Below, one piece after another: positions 35,901 to 44,727 of a stretch of 48,223 bases of DNA (position 1 is its first letter; every line of letters starts with the position of its first letter). The notes beneath the pieces are model-generated. The model did not search any database. It was not told the origin of the DNA and saw nothing but the letters and a program-made list of their open reading frames with translations. Made by a program: the position numbers and the translations under genes. The DNA lies in NCBI GenBank assembly GCA_002683825.1, contig NYUD01000089.1:1-48223 (forward strand). The letters run 5' to 3'. Source of the DNA: Planctomycetota bacterium. Lineage in GTDB: Bacteria > Planctomycetota > UBA1135 > GCA-002686595.

Positions 35901-37005
35901 TCAATTGGCCTTCTCCAGCACCGGGGAGACGCTCGCGGTCATGGCCGGTCTGGAAGTGGTCAGCGTGTGGGAGGTTTCGAGCGAAAAACTCCTGCACTCT
36001 TTCCATCCACCGGGTGGGGTCTCCGGCATCGTCTTCGATGCCGAAAACAACGAGATCGCCGCCATCGATGCCTATGCGGGAACGGCCCTCAAGTTCTACG
36101 ACTACCGCACCGGAGAAATCCTGCGGGAGTTCGGTGGTCATGGGATCCTGACCTCCCTCTCCTCCTTCAACTTTGACCACAGCCGGATCGCTGTCGGCGC
36201 GGCGGATGGAACGGTCAGCCTGTGGCACCCGCAGTTAGGTGAGATGGCGACCCTGAGCGGAGGGGGACAGACCTCCGGGCTCGCCGAGCTGCGCGACCTG
36301 GTCGGAGGTGTCAGGTTCAGCGCCGACGGCTCATGCATCGCGAGTCTTGACTGGAACGGCACCTGTCGAATCTGGGACATGACCCCCATTCTGGAGCACG
36401 AGGATGAGCGGCGCGCCGCCGCCCGCCGCCGCTACCGTTCGCGCAAGGCCATGGGGCTGGTCGACAAACGCTTCGAGGAACTGATCCTCGTCGGTGACGT
36501 GGTCGATTCGATCTCGAAAGACGCCGCACTCGATCCGGATCTCCGCGATGCGGCCATCGCCATGGCCCGCATGCGCGCGGACAACCCCGAGCGTTTGGCC
36601 GCGAGCTCGATCCGGCTCGCTATCAAGCGGGGTGGACGACCCGTGGAGTACCTGCGTGCCCTCGCCGCTGCCGAGAAGGCTCTACTCGTTTCTCCGAACC
36701 GACGCCAGTACGCGATCGCCCTCGGTGCTGCGCACTACCGCATGGGAAACGATCGCGATGCCCTATCGGCCCTGGAGTCGACCACACAGCTGCGCTTCGC
36801 CCCCACCGATAAGAGGGCAGCGCTGCGGCATCTGTTCCTCTGCTTGGTACGCTTTTCTTTGAACGACACCGCCGGGGCGCGGGAGTCACTGCGAGACGCT
36901 GAACGCGACGTCGCCCAGCTGAAAGCAACAGGCGGAAGTGCCGAGGATCTACGCACACTCGAAACCCTCCTTCAGGAGGCTCAGGCACTCGCCGCCGGTC
37001 GCTAG
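32980..37005 (+). CDS. Ser/Thr protein kinase with transmembrane helix and WD40 repeats
   Basis: The 1341-residue protein starts with a Hanks-type kinase (about 45-370): glycine loop LGEIARGGMGVIF, catalytic Lys in LAMKVLQ, HRDLKPANIM near 185, and GTPAYMPPEQA. The metal-binding DFG is DWG (VMDWGLAKVL, about 205), common in this PknB-like subgroup. A coiled region is preceded by one membrane helix (GMAIGAAAAIVMAIAGLAAVS, about 391-411). From about 515 to 1130 there are WD40 repeats, such as LRGHEEFVMSVAFSSDGKSL, IDGHTNDISSMAFSPGGTEL and LLGHDKWTTDIALSPFGDRI, with SARIWD or TIRLWD endings, forming two propellers. A TPR-like helical tail ends the protein. It is probably a membrane sensor kinase with its propellers on the far side. 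Its targets are unknown. Confidence 0.9.
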   Translation: MDQHDSQEHERDENERISRLLHHLRDSTPGRSSIADTGNEIAGNTEYIGRYANLGEIARGGMGVIFRIQDQDMRRTLAMKVLQGEVLDAEDTPTRDHSQRTSRFVEEAQVTGQLEHPGIIPVHEMGLDANGRLFFTMRLVKGSTLGEVIHHTHGGHDHWTLTRVLGVILKVCEAMAFAHSKRVIHRDLKPANIMVGRFGETYVMDWGLAKVLEDQDSAPKRATPAVDASMLSVLSTARREGSKHSEDSTHSTMEGDILGTPAYMPPEQAQGKLDEMGPASDIYSLGAMLYHLLAGRAPFTKGGASAGEKDGPIQILERVIKGSLEPLEKTAPNVPPELVAICERAMERAPERRYATMLDVAEDLHAFTEQRVVKAYETGALAEFRKWMARNKGMAIGAAAAIVMAIAGLAAVSYTQAKAGKELARNNAQLERTNLELGQTNLALDEATNLARTNEKIAREQRGEAVSQSYRANVSAAAVLLDLGSAGEARKRLADCDESQRGWEWRFLEKLANSSLRVLRGHEEFVMSVAFSSDGKSLASSGGGPQGDDRSARIWDTETGKELVRIDGHTNDISSMAFSPGGTELATSSSDDGTILWDVETGEELVRTSTLWGAIAYHPDGRRIAIGDKSLPGLTLWDTYEDRTSDLSLAATGGVNCARFSSDGKRLAIGFTDFKVRLIDIASGRTLQTFDVLGGRPQPPPQQELGRGVLAVDFHPRDGRLLSGSSDGSLLIWDVETASVTVSFLGHRGGVHSARFHPDGPWVVSSDIVSSVRFWHSESGEPLEVLLGHDKWTTDIALSPFGDRIASCSLDGTIRLWDGQPGSSIRTFFGEGDRALHHLAFAADSERLAWTSGPRRITIGAVRTGESLLALPAFGASICAFVFDMKDENLLTVDGAGRTCVWNATTGELLDASDAFGPTSAAAFDHDVRRIAMASSEARSEIRLIDTATLQVTQSWRMPAKTLPAPESRVDEVLQLAFSSTGETLAVMAGLEVVSVWEVSSEKLLHSFHPPGGVSGIVFDAENNEIAAIDAYAGTALKFYDYRTGEILREFGGHGILTSLSSFNFDHSRIAVGAADGTVSLWHPQLGEMATLSGGGQTSGLAELRDLVGGVRFSADGSCIASLDWNGTCRIWDMTPILEHEDERRAAARRRYRSRKAMGLVDKRFEELILVGDVVDSISKDAALDPDLRDAAIAMARMRADNPERLAASSIRLAIKRGGRPVEYLRALAAAEKALLVSPNRRQYAIALGAAHYRMGNDRDALSALESTTQLRFAPTDKRAALRHLFLCLVRFSLNDTAGARESLRDAERDVAQLKATGGSAEDLRTLETLLQEAQALAAGR

Positions 37006-37131
37006 CCCGGACGACTGCCCTCCCGTGCGGCCTGCGGCACCCGGTTCCGATGATCGCGACCATCGCCCTGGTCGGTGACGTTCTGCAAGCCAAACGCCGT
37101 CGGACCTGGCCGCCCGTTCGAACTTCGATAG

Positions 37132-37162
37132 ATCGCCCCTTGCGCTCACGCGAGGGGGCGAT
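37132..37162 (+). terminator. Hairpin between kinase and helicase genes
   Basis: ATCGCCCCTTGCG (from 37132) pairs with CGCGAGGGGGCGAT (to 37162) around CTCA, with one bulged G and one G-U pair. It lies 127 bases after the kinase stop and 40 before the helicase start. TAGTGT at 37163-37168, right after it, is a possible helicase -10 box. Confidence 0.4.
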
Positions 37163-37202
37163 TAGTGTGCTCGGCCGTTTTCTCCGCCGGCCCCCTCTTG
37201 TC

Positions 37203-38981
37203 ATGAATCCTCTCCCTCTGACAGACGACGTACAGCCCGACCTCGACGCGGGGTCCCCCTTCGAGCGCATCCAGGCTCCCCTGCGCAAGGCCCTGGAGGG
37301 TCGCGGGTTTGACAGCCTCACCTCGGTACAAACCGCGGTTCTGGACGCGTGCGAGACGTCCGGCGACCTCCAGATCTCGTCCCAGACGGGGTCGGGGAAA
37401 ACCGTCGCCCTGGGATTCGTCATCGCCAAAGGGCTCTTGGAGCGGGGCAGCAACGCCCGGCCCACGGATCCGGTGGGGCCCGGGGTCCTGATCATCGTCC
37501 CCACCCGCGAACTGGCCGCCCAGGTGCGGGAGGAGCTCACCTGGCTCTTCGCCGAGGTCCCCGAGATCACCCTCGACTGCGTCACCGGAGGCACCAGCGT
37601 CTACCGCGACAAGGAGCGGCTCAGGAGCCGCCCGCGGATCCTGGTCGGGACGCCGGGCCGGCTCCTGGACCACATCGAGTCCGGCGCCCTCGATTGCGCC
37701 GATGCGCAGGAGGTCGTTCTCGACGAAGCGGACCAGATGCTCGACATGGGTTTCCGCGAAGAGCTCGAGAAGATCATCAACACCACCCCGAAGGATCGGC
37801 GCACCCACATGATGTCGGCGACGTTCCCGGAGGGCATCCAGCGCCTGGCGCAGCGCTACCAGCGCGATCCGCTATCGGTCGAAGGTACACGGCTGGGGCA
37901 GGCGAACGGCGACATCGTTCATGTGGCCCACCTGGTGCATGACCGGGATCGCTACGACGCGCTGGTCAATCTACTCCTGATGTCCGGCGATCAGCGCGTG
38001 TTGGTCTTCGTGCGCACCCGCACCGATACCGGTGACCTGTCCGAGCGCTTGTGCAAGGACGGATTCTCCGCCGCCCCTTTGAGCGGCGAGTTGCACCAGA
38101 CGCAACGCACGCGCACGCTCACGGCCTTCCGCACAGGCACGATCTCGGTATTGATCGCCACCGACGTCGCCGCCCGCGGACTCGACGTTCCCGATGTCGC
38201 CAGCGTGATCCACGGGGCGCCGGCCTTCGACCCTGAAGTCTACGTTCACCGCAGTGGCCGCACCGGTCGCGCGGGAAACAAAGGGCACAGTGTCAGCCTG
38301 GTGGGTGTGAAGAAGGAACGCACCGTACGGCGCACCTTCCACGAGGCCGGCATCGAGGTCGAGTGGCGCGACATCCCCGGCCGCAAGGCGGTCAAGAAGG
38401 TGCTCGTGAAGCGCGAGCGTCGGCAGCTCTGGGAAGCCCTTGCCAGCTCGCCCGACCCGTCCGAGAAGCAGATCGAATTCGCCCGCCGCTTACTCGAGGA
38501 CAAGGATCCCGAGCACGTCGTGGCGACGTTGTTGGCCGAGTTCAGCCCCACGCCGCCCATCGAACCCCGCGATCCGGCCGCCCCCAAGCCGCACGCCTCC
38601 TGGCACGAACAGCGCAAACTGGGGCCGAAGAACCGCCGTTTCGAGGAAGAACCCAGGAGAGGCTACGGCCCCAGCCGCTCGCAGGGCAACGAAGCCCCGG
38701 TTCGCTTCTCCATCAACTGGGGCATTCAAGGGGGAGCGTCCCCCAAGCGCCTGCTCGCCCACATCTGCCGCCGCGGCCGTATCAGCGGCCAACAAGTCGG
38801 CGCGATCCGCCTGGAGTCCAAGCACGCCACCTTCGACATCCGCGCTTGCGTCGCCGGTGATTTCGAGGCCCGTGTCCAGGAGCCCGATGCCCGCGATCCC
38901 AAGCTACGCATCTGCCGGGTTGAGGCCAACGGTCGGTATGGCCGGGGAAACACCGGCCGGGAGCTGCAGGTTCTTTCCTGA
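37203..38981 (+). CDS. DEAD-box RNA helicase with DbpA-type RNA-binding domain
   Basis: The start is ATG 37203; upstream in-frame sequence has no family similarity. The 592-residue protein has all helicase motifs: SQTGSGKT (I), PTREL (Ia), TPGRL (Ib), DEAD (II, LDEADQML), SAT (III), ARGLD (V) and HRSGRTGRAG (VI). A basic linker leads to a C-terminal RRM-like domain (RFSINWGIQGGASPKRLLAHICRRGRISG...), the DbpA/CsdA-type domain that in DbpA recognises hairpin 92 of 23S rRNA. A role in large-subunit assembly is therefore likely. No Shine-Dalgarno sequence is seen. Confidence 0.92.
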   Translation: MNPLPLTDDVQPDLDAGSPFERIQAPLRKALEGRGFDSLTSVQTAVLDACETSGDLQISSQTGSGKTVALGFVIAKGLLERGSNARPTDPVGPGVLIIVPTRELAAQVREELTWLFAEVPEITLDCVTGGTSVYRDKERLRSRPRILVGTPGRLLDHIESGALDCADAQEVVLDEADQMLDMGFREELEKIINTTPKDRRTHMMSATFPEGIQRLAQRYQRDPLSVEGTRLGQANGDIVHVAHLVHDRDRYDALVNLLLMSGDQRVLVFVRTRTDTGDLSERLCKDGFSAAPLSGELHQTQRTRTLTAFRTGTISVLIATDVAARGLDVPDVASVIHGAPAFDPEVYVHRSGRTGRAGNKGHSVSLVGVKKERTVRRTFHEAGIEVEWRDIPGRKAVKKVLVKRERRQLWEALASSPDPSEKQIEFARRLLEDKDPEHVVATLLAEFSPTPPIEPRDPAAPKPHASWHEQRKLGPKNRRFEEEPRRGYGPSRSQGNEAPVRFSINWGIQGGASPKRLLAHICRRGRISGQQVGAIRLESKHATFDIRACVAGDFEARVQEPDARDPKLRICRVEANGRYGRGNTGRELQVLS

Positions 38982-38992
38982 ACTCATTCAGG
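38977..38992 (+). terminator. Short hairpin at the helicase stop codon
   Basis: CCTGAA (38977-38982) pairs with TTCAGG (38987-38992) around CTCA and includes the stop codon. It is short and without a T run. Confidence 0.25.
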
Positions 38993-39352
38993 GATCCGTC
39001 ATCGGTCGCCGCCGTACCCGGACTCTCGCCGCTTCCACAGACCCCCGTCGCCCATGGCGCCCTCCGGCAGCGTCTCGACCGGGGCGGTCCCTCGAAGCCG
39101 GTCGGCGGATAGACGAAGTGGTGTCGGCACCCATGCCTCTCGCCGACGGCCCGGGTCAGATGGCGCGCGTCGCTCCAGCAGGACACTTGTCGTAGAATCC
39201 AGAAGGCGACGAACAAGAACGACGTGAATCAACCAGGCCCACAGAGCGCTGTTTTTCCCCACCCGGGAGCTTCTCCTCGAGATCCTGCACCCATCGGGGT
39301 GACCCATCCCGGCCCGATCGATTCATGAACATGCACCCCGGTCCATTCTAGC
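38993..39352. other. Intergenic region between helicase and birA
   Basis: I find no recognisable gene in these 360 bases; short frames on both strands are Arg/Pro-rich and overlap each other. TAGAAT at 39193-39198 is an isolated -10-like box, 154 bases before birA. Confidence 0.5.
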
Positions 39353-40093
39353 GTGCGCACCTTCCGCTACACCGATACGGATTCCACGAACGAGCGCGCC
39401 CTGCAATCGGTCACTGAGGGCGCGGCCCATGACGGCGATGTGCACGTCGCTCTACGCCAAACCAAAGGCCGCGGACGGCAGGGCCGGCGGTGGGTCAGCG
39501 CTGCAGGCCAAGGGCTCTACCTCTCCTACGTCCACATTCCGAAGCCTCCGTCGCCACGGCCGGAAGCGGTGACAGTCGCCGCCGGACTGGCGGTATTGGA
39601 CGCTGTTCGCGAGGCGGGTGCGGCAGGAGCAGAATTGAAGTGGCCCAACGACCTGGTGTGCGACGGAGCAAAACTTGCGGGGGTTCTGGTCGAGTCGCGT
39701 GGGTTGCGTCCCGAGGCTCCGCACTTTGTCGTCGGAGTGGGACTGAACGTCTTGCAGAGGGAGTTTCCCGAGGAGCTCGAAGCAGGACGCCAGGTCACCA
39801 GCCTGGTGCGACTCGGGGTTGAAACCTCGTGCAGAGGGATGGAGGAGCGCGTGCTGGACCGCCTACCGCGCAGGCTCGCGCAGGCGCGCCGCGAACCCCT
39901 GGCTCTCTTCGAGGAGTTTCTTGTGACCGCAAACCTCCGGGGAACGGAGGTTGAACTCGTGACGGGCGGGGGGGCGTGGGTCGGCACGTGCGCCGGAATC
40001 GGCTCGGAATTCGAGGTCGAGCTGGCGCTCGAAAAAGGCCCAGCGCGCCGTTTTCCTCTGGCCCATGTCCAGAGCCTTACCGTGCTACCGTAG
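39353..40093 (+). CDS. birA: Biotin-[acetyl-CoA-carboxylase] ligase
   Basis: The 246-residue product starts at GTG 39353 ([17 protein letters not shown]), the usual beginning of the catalytic domain, so this is a monofunctional ligase without the DNA-binding domain of E. coli BirA. The biotinyl-AMP loop is [12 protein letters not shown], and [20 protein letters not shown] is the second signature. A small C-terminal SH3-like domain ([20 protein letters not shown]) follows. It attaches biotin to the carrier protein of acetyl-CoA carboxylase. rph follows after 59 bases. Confidence 0.92.
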   Translation: MRTFRYTDTDSTNERALQSVTEGAAHDGDVHVALRQTKGRGRQGRRWVSAAGQGLYLSYVHIPKPPSPRPEAVTVAAGLAVLDAVREAGAAGAELKWPNDLVCDGAKLAGVLVESRGLRPEAPHFVVGVGLNVLQREFPEELEAGRQVTSLVRLGVETSCRGMEERVLDRLPRRLAQARREPLALFEEFLVTANLRGTEVELVTGGGAWVGTCAGIGSEFEVELALEKGPARRFPLAHVQSLTVLP

Positions 40094-40113
40094 GTCGAGG
40101 GGTTGACGCTCCC

Positions 40114-40119
40114 TATAAT
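40114..40119 (+). promoter_or_regulatory. -10 box (TATAAT) upstream of rph
   Basis: A perfect TATAAT lies 33 bases before the rph ATG, followed by a good ribosome site (GGGGAGGAG at 40135-40143). TTGACG at 40103 is only five bases away and cannot be its -35 element. Confidence 0.5.
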
Positions 40120-40152
40120 GCCCGTCCATTGCTCGGGGAGGAGAAGACAACG

Positions 40153-40878
40153 ATGGACGCAAAAAAACGCATAGACGGGCGTGCACCCTCGGAGGTGCGG
40201 CCCATTCGCTTCGAACGCCGCTATACACAGAACGCACCCGGCTCCGTGCTGGCCTCGTTCGGGGATACGCGCGTCATTTGCACGGCCTCCTGGACAGAGG
40301 GAGTCCCCAGCTTCCTGGTGGGGCGCGGAAAGGGGTGGCTGACGGCGGAATACTCGATGCTTCCGGCCTCGACCCCCGCGCGCAAGTCACGCGATCGGGC
40401 CGGCAAGACCGACGGACGTTCGGTCGAGATTCAGCGCTTGATCGGACGAGCGCTACGCAGCGTGGTCGAGCTCAACAAGATGACCGAACGCACGCTGTGG
40501 ATCGACTGCGACGTGCTGCAGGCCGACGGCGGTACGCGGACGGTGGCGATCAGCGGGGCTTTTGTCGCCCTGCACGATGCTCTGATGGTGATGCAGGAGA
40601 AGCGCTTGCTGCGCGCATGGCCTTTGCGCACACAACTGGGCGCCGTCTCGGTCGGCGTCGTTCAGGGCGAACCCATGTGCGATCTCAACTACGCCGAGGA
40701 CAGCCAGGCGGATGTAGACATGAACCTCGTCATGACCGGTGAGGGCGAGTTTGTCGAAGTCCAGGGCTCCGCGGAGGGGGCGACCTTCTCGCGGGAGAAG
40801 CTGGACAAGATGCTGGCCCTGGGCGAGGCGGGCATCCGCACCATTCAAGCTGCTCAGACGTCGGTTCTCGAAGGCTAG
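40153..40878 (+). CDS. rph: Ribonuclease PH
   Basis: The ATG at 40153 has GGAGGAG about nine bases upstream, unusually strong for this window. The 241-residue enzyme has R-rich [55 protein letters not shown], and the phosphate-binding [40 protein letters not shown] and [18 protein letters not shown] are also typical. It trims the 3' ends of tRNA precursors by phosphorolysis. It opens a compact operon with rdgB, lepA and two signal peptidases. Confidence 0.95.
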   Translation: MDAKKRIDGRAPSEVRPIRFERRYTQNAPGSVLASFGDTRVICTASWTEGVPSFLVGRGKGWLTAEYSMLPASTPARKSRDRAGKTDGRSVEIQRLIGRALRSVVELNKMTERTLWIDCDVLQADGGTRTVAISGAFVALHDALMVMQEKRLLRAWPLRTQLGAVSVGVVQGEPMCDLNYAEDSQADVDMNLVMTGEGEFVEVQGSAEGATFSREKLDKMLALGEAGIRTIQAAQTSVLEG

Positions 40879-40885
40879 GGGCCCC

Positions 40886-41500
40886 TTGGACTTGCTCCTC
40901 GCCACCACCAACCGTCACAAACTCGAGGAGCTGAGCTACTTGCTGGCTCCCCTGGGCGTCACGCCCAAACTTCCCGGGGACGTGGATCGACTGCCGAAGG
41001 TCAGCGAGGATCGACCCGACTTTGCGGGCAACGCACGCAAGAAGGCGCTCTCGGGCGCGCAGGCCAGTGGGCTGTGGACTCTTGCCGACGACTCCGGTCT
41101 CGAGGTCGAGGCACTGGGTGGCGCGCCAGGGGTTCTGTCCGCGCGCTTTTCCGGCGTGGATGCGACCGATGCCCAAAACAACGAAAAGCTCTTGGCCGAG
41201 CTAGCCGACGGTTCCTGCGACCGCAGCGCGCGCTTCGTCTGCGCTCTGTGCCTGGCGCATCCCGGTGTGGTCGCGGCGGAAATCGCCGGGACCGCTCGGG
41301 GCGAGATCCTCAACGTCTCTCGCGGAACGGGCGGCTTCGGCTACGATCCCCTCTTCCTCTTCACCGAGCCGGGTCACGACGCCACCGGCAAGACCTTTGC
41401 GGAGCTCACGGAAGCGGAAAAATCAGAAGTCAGTCACCGCGGACGCGCCCTACGCGCCCTCGCCAAAAAGCTCCTCACCCTCATGAATCCAAAGCCGTAG
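40886..41500 (+). CDS. rdgB: XTP/dITP diphosphatase (HAM1/RdgB)
   Basis: The start is taken as TTG 40886 (MDLLLATTNRHKLEEL), seven bases after the rph stop and with AGGGG just upstream; no ATG or GTG fits before the conserved first strand. The 204-residue enzyme has LLATTNRHKLEEL, LADDSGLEVEALGGAPGVLSARF, GGFGYDPLF and SHRGRALRAL, the full HAM1 set. It hydrolyses dITP, XTP and ITP to monophosphates and keeps deaminated purines out of nucleic acid. Linkage to rph is a common bacterial arrangement. Confidence 0.92.
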   Translation: MDLLLATTNRHKLEELSYLLAPLGVTPKLPGDVDRLPKVSEDRPDFAGNARKKALSGAQASGLWTLADDSGLEVEALGGAPGVLSARFSGVDATDAQNNEKLLAELADGSCDRSARFVCALCLAHPGVVAAEIAGTARGEILNVSRGTGGFGYDPLFLFTEPGHDATGKTFAELTEAEKSEVSHRGRALRALAKKLLTLMNPKP

Positions 41501-41514
41501 AGCTCCGGCTGGTC

Positions 41515-43314
41515 ATGGACCCCTTGCTGATCCGCAACTTCTCGATTATCGCCCACATCGACCACGGCAAGTCGACTCTGGCCGATCGCATGCTAGAGCT
41601 CTGTAACGCCGTGGAAAAGCGCGCGATGCGAGCCCAGTTGCTCGATGACATGGAACTGGAGCGCGAACGCGGCATCACGATCAAGGCCCGCGCCGTCACC
41701 ATCTGGCACGAGCACAAGGGCCAGAGATATCAATTGAACTTGATCGACACGCCCGGGCACGTCGACTTCAACTACGAGGTCGAAAAAAGCCTGCAGGCCT
41801 GTGAAGGGGCGCTGCTTCTCGTCGACGCTTCCCAGGGCGTCGAGGCACAGACCGTTGCCAACGCGTATCTCGCGGTTGAAGCGGATCTCGAAATCATCCC
41901 GCTCCTGAACAAGATCGACCTCACGCACTCGCGCCCCGACGAAGTCGCAGAGGAAATCGAACACTCGATCGGCATCGACGCAACCGATGCACTGCACATT
42001 TCCGCCAAGACCGGTAAGGGCGTCGAAGCCGTCCTGGATGAGGTGGTCAAGCGTGTCCCGCCGCCAAGGGAAAAGCTCTCCGATCCTCTGCGCGCCCTGA
42101 TCTTCGACGCGATCTACAACGAGTACCGCGGCGTCATCGTTTACCTGCGCGTTGTCGACGGCGTCATCGCCAAGGGCCAAAAAATCGAGATGAAGGGTAC
42201 CGGCAAGGTCTTCGAGGCGGTCGAGATCGGTCGATTCACGCCTGATATGACGCGTACGGATGAGTTGGGCGCAGGAGAGGTCGGCTACTTCATCTCCAAC
42301 ATCAAGCGCCTGGGGGACGTACGTATCGGCGACACCATGATCCTGCACAAAGGGCCCGATGTAGAAATGCTGCCGGGCTACGCTCCGCCCAGCCACATGG
42401 TCTTCGCCGACTTCTACCCCACCAACAACGGCGATTTCGACAATCTCCGCGAAGCTCTCGGAACGCTGTCCCTGTCCGACTCTTCGTTCTCGTTCGATCC
42501 GGTGACCTCGGAAGCCCTGGGCTTCGGTTTCCGCTGCGGCTTTCTGGGTCTTCTTCACATGGAGATCATTCAGCAGCGGCTCGAGCGTGAACATGACATG
42601 GACATGATTCAGACCGCTCCAACGGTCAACTATCACGTCGACATGGGGGGTGGCGAAACGATCGAGATCCACTCGCCCGGCCAACTCCCCGAACAGTACG
42701 AACGCCTTCTCGAACCGATCGCCCGTGTCCAGATTCTTCTACCCGCCGATTACATCGGCGCCATGATGCAGATCTGCAACGATCACCGCGGCGTCTACGT
42801 TCGCCAGGAGTATCTTTCCCAGACGCGCGTACTCTTGGTCTACGACATCCCGTTGGCCGAAATCATCTACGACTTCTACGACAAGTTGAAGTCGGCCACG
42901 CGCGGCTACGGCACGTTGGACTACACGATCACCGATTTCAAGGCCGAGAACCTCGTCAAGCTCCGGATTCTCGTCAACGGCGAAGATGTTGACGCCCTGT
43001 CTTCGATGTGCCACGCCGATCAAGCGGACCAGCGCGGACGATCCACGATCAAGAAACTGCGCAAGGCAATCCCGCGCCACATGTTCGAAATTCCGCTGCA
43101 GGCTGCGGTCGGCGCCAAGATCATAGCGCGCGAAAACATCGCCGCGTTGCGCAAAGACGTCACGGCCAAGTGCTATGGCGGCGACATCACGCGCAAGCGC
43201 AAGCTGCTGGAGAAACAAAAGGCGGGCAAGCGCCGGATGCGCCAGGTGGGCAGCGTCGACATTCCTCAAAAGGCCTTCCTGTCGGTGCTGGGGGATCGCG
43301 AGGATTCCAAGTGA
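41515..43314 (+). CDS. lepA: Elongation factor 4 (LepA)
   Basis: The 599-residue GTPase starts at ATG 41515 (MDPLLIRNFSIIAHIDHGKS), 14 bases after rdgB. G motifs are AHIDHGKST (G1), RGIT (G2), DTPGH (G3) and NKID (G4). The length and the C-terminal RKRKLLEKQKAGKRRMRQVG are typical of LepA. LepA acts on the ribosome during initiation or subunit maturation and can back-translocate. Its stop overlaps the GTG of the first signal peptidase (GTGA at 43311), a common lepA-lepB arrangement. Confidence 0.95.
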   Translation: MDPLLIRNFSIIAHIDHGKSTLADRMLELCNAVEKRAMRAQLLDDMELERERGITIKARAVTIWHEHKGQRYQLNLIDTPGHVDFNYEVEKSLQACEGALLLVDASQGVEAQTVANAYLAVEADLEIIPLLNKIDLTHSRPDEVAEEIEHSIGIDATDALHISAKTGKGVEAVLDEVVKRVPPPREKLSDPLRALIFDAIYNEYRGVIVYLRVVDGVIAKGQKIEMKGTGKVFEAVEIGRFTPDMTRTDELGAGEVGYFISNIKRLGDVRIGDTMILHKGPDVEMLPGYAPPSHMVFADFYPTNNGDFDNLREALGTLSLSDSSFSFDPVTSEALGFGFRCGFLGLLHMEIIQQRLEREHDMDMIQTAPTVNYHVDMGGGETIEIHSPGQLPEQYERLLEPIARVQILLPADYIGAMMQICNDHRGVYVRQEYLSQTRVLLVYDIPLAEIIYDFYDKLKSATRGYGTLDYTITDFKAENLVKLRILVNGEDVDALSSMCHADQADQRGRSTIKKLRKAIPRHMFEIPLQAAVGAKIIARENIAALRKDVTAKCYGGDITRKRKLLEKQKAGKRRMRQVGSVDIPQKAFLSVLGDREDSK

Positions 43315-44723
43315 CAGCGGCGGAAGCAGAAGCCCTTACCGCCCGGCCCAGGGCCCATGGGCCGATGGCCGAGAACCTCGAAGCCATAGTCATGGCCGTG
43401 GTCTTGGCCGTGCTCTTGAAGTACTTCATCGTCGAGGCCTACAAGATCCCGACCGGCTCGATGCAGCCCACGCTCGTCGGCGACGAAAGCTCGCAGGTTC
43501 AGGACCGCATTCTGGTGGACAAGCTGTCCTACTACCTTCGGGCCCCCAAACGCTGGGAGGTATGTGTCTTTCGCTACCCCCTCGATCGCAGCAAGTCCTT
43601 CGTCAAGCGCATCGTGGGCGTGGGACCCGAGGAGCTGAGGATCCGGTTCGGAGACATCTGGCATCGTCAGCCCGAAGAGCCCTGGGAAATCCTGCGGCGC
43701 CCGCGATCGGTACAGCGATCGGTGTGGAAGCGTATCGATTCCGACCCGACCGGGCTTCGGCAACCTCTGTGGGAAGCGATCGCCACCAAGCCGGGCCTGG
43801 AATGGGAGATCGATGGGGGCAATATCGATGCACGCGGGAGCGGCACGGCGCAGTTTCGGAGCGGCAGCCCGTCCATCATCGACGACTACTTGCATGGCTA
43901 TCCCGAACCGTTGGCGATCTTGATCCCGCGTGCAGGCAAGCGCTCAGGAAACAACATGGTCGGCGACCTGCGCCTGGAAGGCGAGATCACCGCCATGTCC
44001 GGCACACGTTCGGTCGCCATCGTCTTCAAGGAAGGCAAACGCCACTACCGCTTCATGCTTCCGGGTCCAGAATCTTCCGACACCGCAGCGCCGTGGATCG
44101 ATGCCGACGGCCTCGATGGCCGCAGCGACGACCCGGCGGGACCGGAGCCCTGGCGTTTGCCTGCCGGCCAAGCGGTCCGTTTCGCCGTGCAGAACATGGA
44201 TGACCTGCTCGAAATCGAGATCGAGGGCGAGGTCGTCGCGGCAATCGACATCGATCCCGCGACCGTACAGAGCTCCTCGATCTACATCGAAATCGAGGGG
44301 GAGGGCGGAGCCATCCGCGACCTGCGGGCCTACCGGGACATCTTCTACACGTCCAACGGCACGCGCACGATCGAGATACCCGAAGGACACTACTACATGC
44401 TGGGGGACAACACCCAGGAGTCGTGCGACAGCCGCGAATGGCGCTATTCCATCCTTAGCTTCAAAGACAGCGAGAGCCTGCGCGGAAACCTACGGCGCGG
44501 AGAAAACCCACGCATCGTCGGCGTTGGCGACCCCGATGGCCCCAAGACCTTCTTCGTGGACGAATGGGGTGAGCCCCACTGGTTCCGGAACTCCGACATC
44601 CTGGCGCGCCGGACCTCGCCTTCGCCCTTCGTGCCGCGCGCCATGATCCAGGGCAAAGCGGTGGCTGTCTTCTGGCCGCTCGATCCCCGACGCGATATCT
44701 TCCGACTCCGCTGGGTGAACTGA
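43311..44723 (+). CDS. lepB: Signal peptidase I with large inserted beta-sandwich domain (copy 1)
   Basis: The product is 470 residues from GTG 43311, overlapping lepA by four bases. A single N-terminal membrane helix precedes the catalytic Ser50 (YKIPTGSMQPTL) and Lys99 (SFVKRIVGV), and box E MLGDNTQESCDSR lies near 363-375. Between Lys and box E there are about 260 residues, where ordinary enzymes have 50-120. The insert (about 215-345) looks like a concanavalin/LamG-type beta sandwich: MVGDLRLEGEITAMSGTRSV, AVRFAVQNMDDLLEIEIEGE, YIEIEGEGGAIRDLRAYRD. It cleaves signal peptides of exported proteins at the periplasmic face. A second copy follows four bases downstream. Confidence 0.88.
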   Translation: MTAAEAEALTARPRAHGPMAENLEAIVMAVVLAVLLKYFIVEAYKIPTGSMQPTLVGDESSQVQDRILVDKLSYYLRAPKRWEVCVFRYPLDRSKSFVKRIVGVGPEELRIRFGDIWHRQPEEPWEILRRPRSVQRSVWKRIDSDPTGLRQPLWEAIATKPGLEWEIDGGNIDARGSGTAQFRSGSPSIIDDYLHGYPEPLAILIPRAGKRSGNNMVGDLRLEGEITAMSGTRSVAIVFKEGKRHYRFMLPGPESSDTAAPWIDADGLDGRSDDPAGPEPWRLPAGQAVRFAVQNMDDLLEIEIEGEVVAAIDIDPATVQSSSIYIEIEGEGGAIRDLRAYRDIFYTSNGTRTIEIPEGHYYMLGDNTQESCDSREWRYSILSFKDSESLRGNLRRGENPRIVGVGDPDGPKTFFVDEWGEPHWFRNSDILARRTSPSPFVPRAMIQGKAVAVFWPLDPRRDIFRLRWVN

Positions 44724-44727
44724 CCGC

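Noticed and set aside
40103..40119. TTGACG and TATAAT upstream of rph as a classical sigma-70 promoter
   Set aside because: The two hexamers are only five bases apart; a -35/-10 pair needs about 16-18. Only the -10 box was kept.
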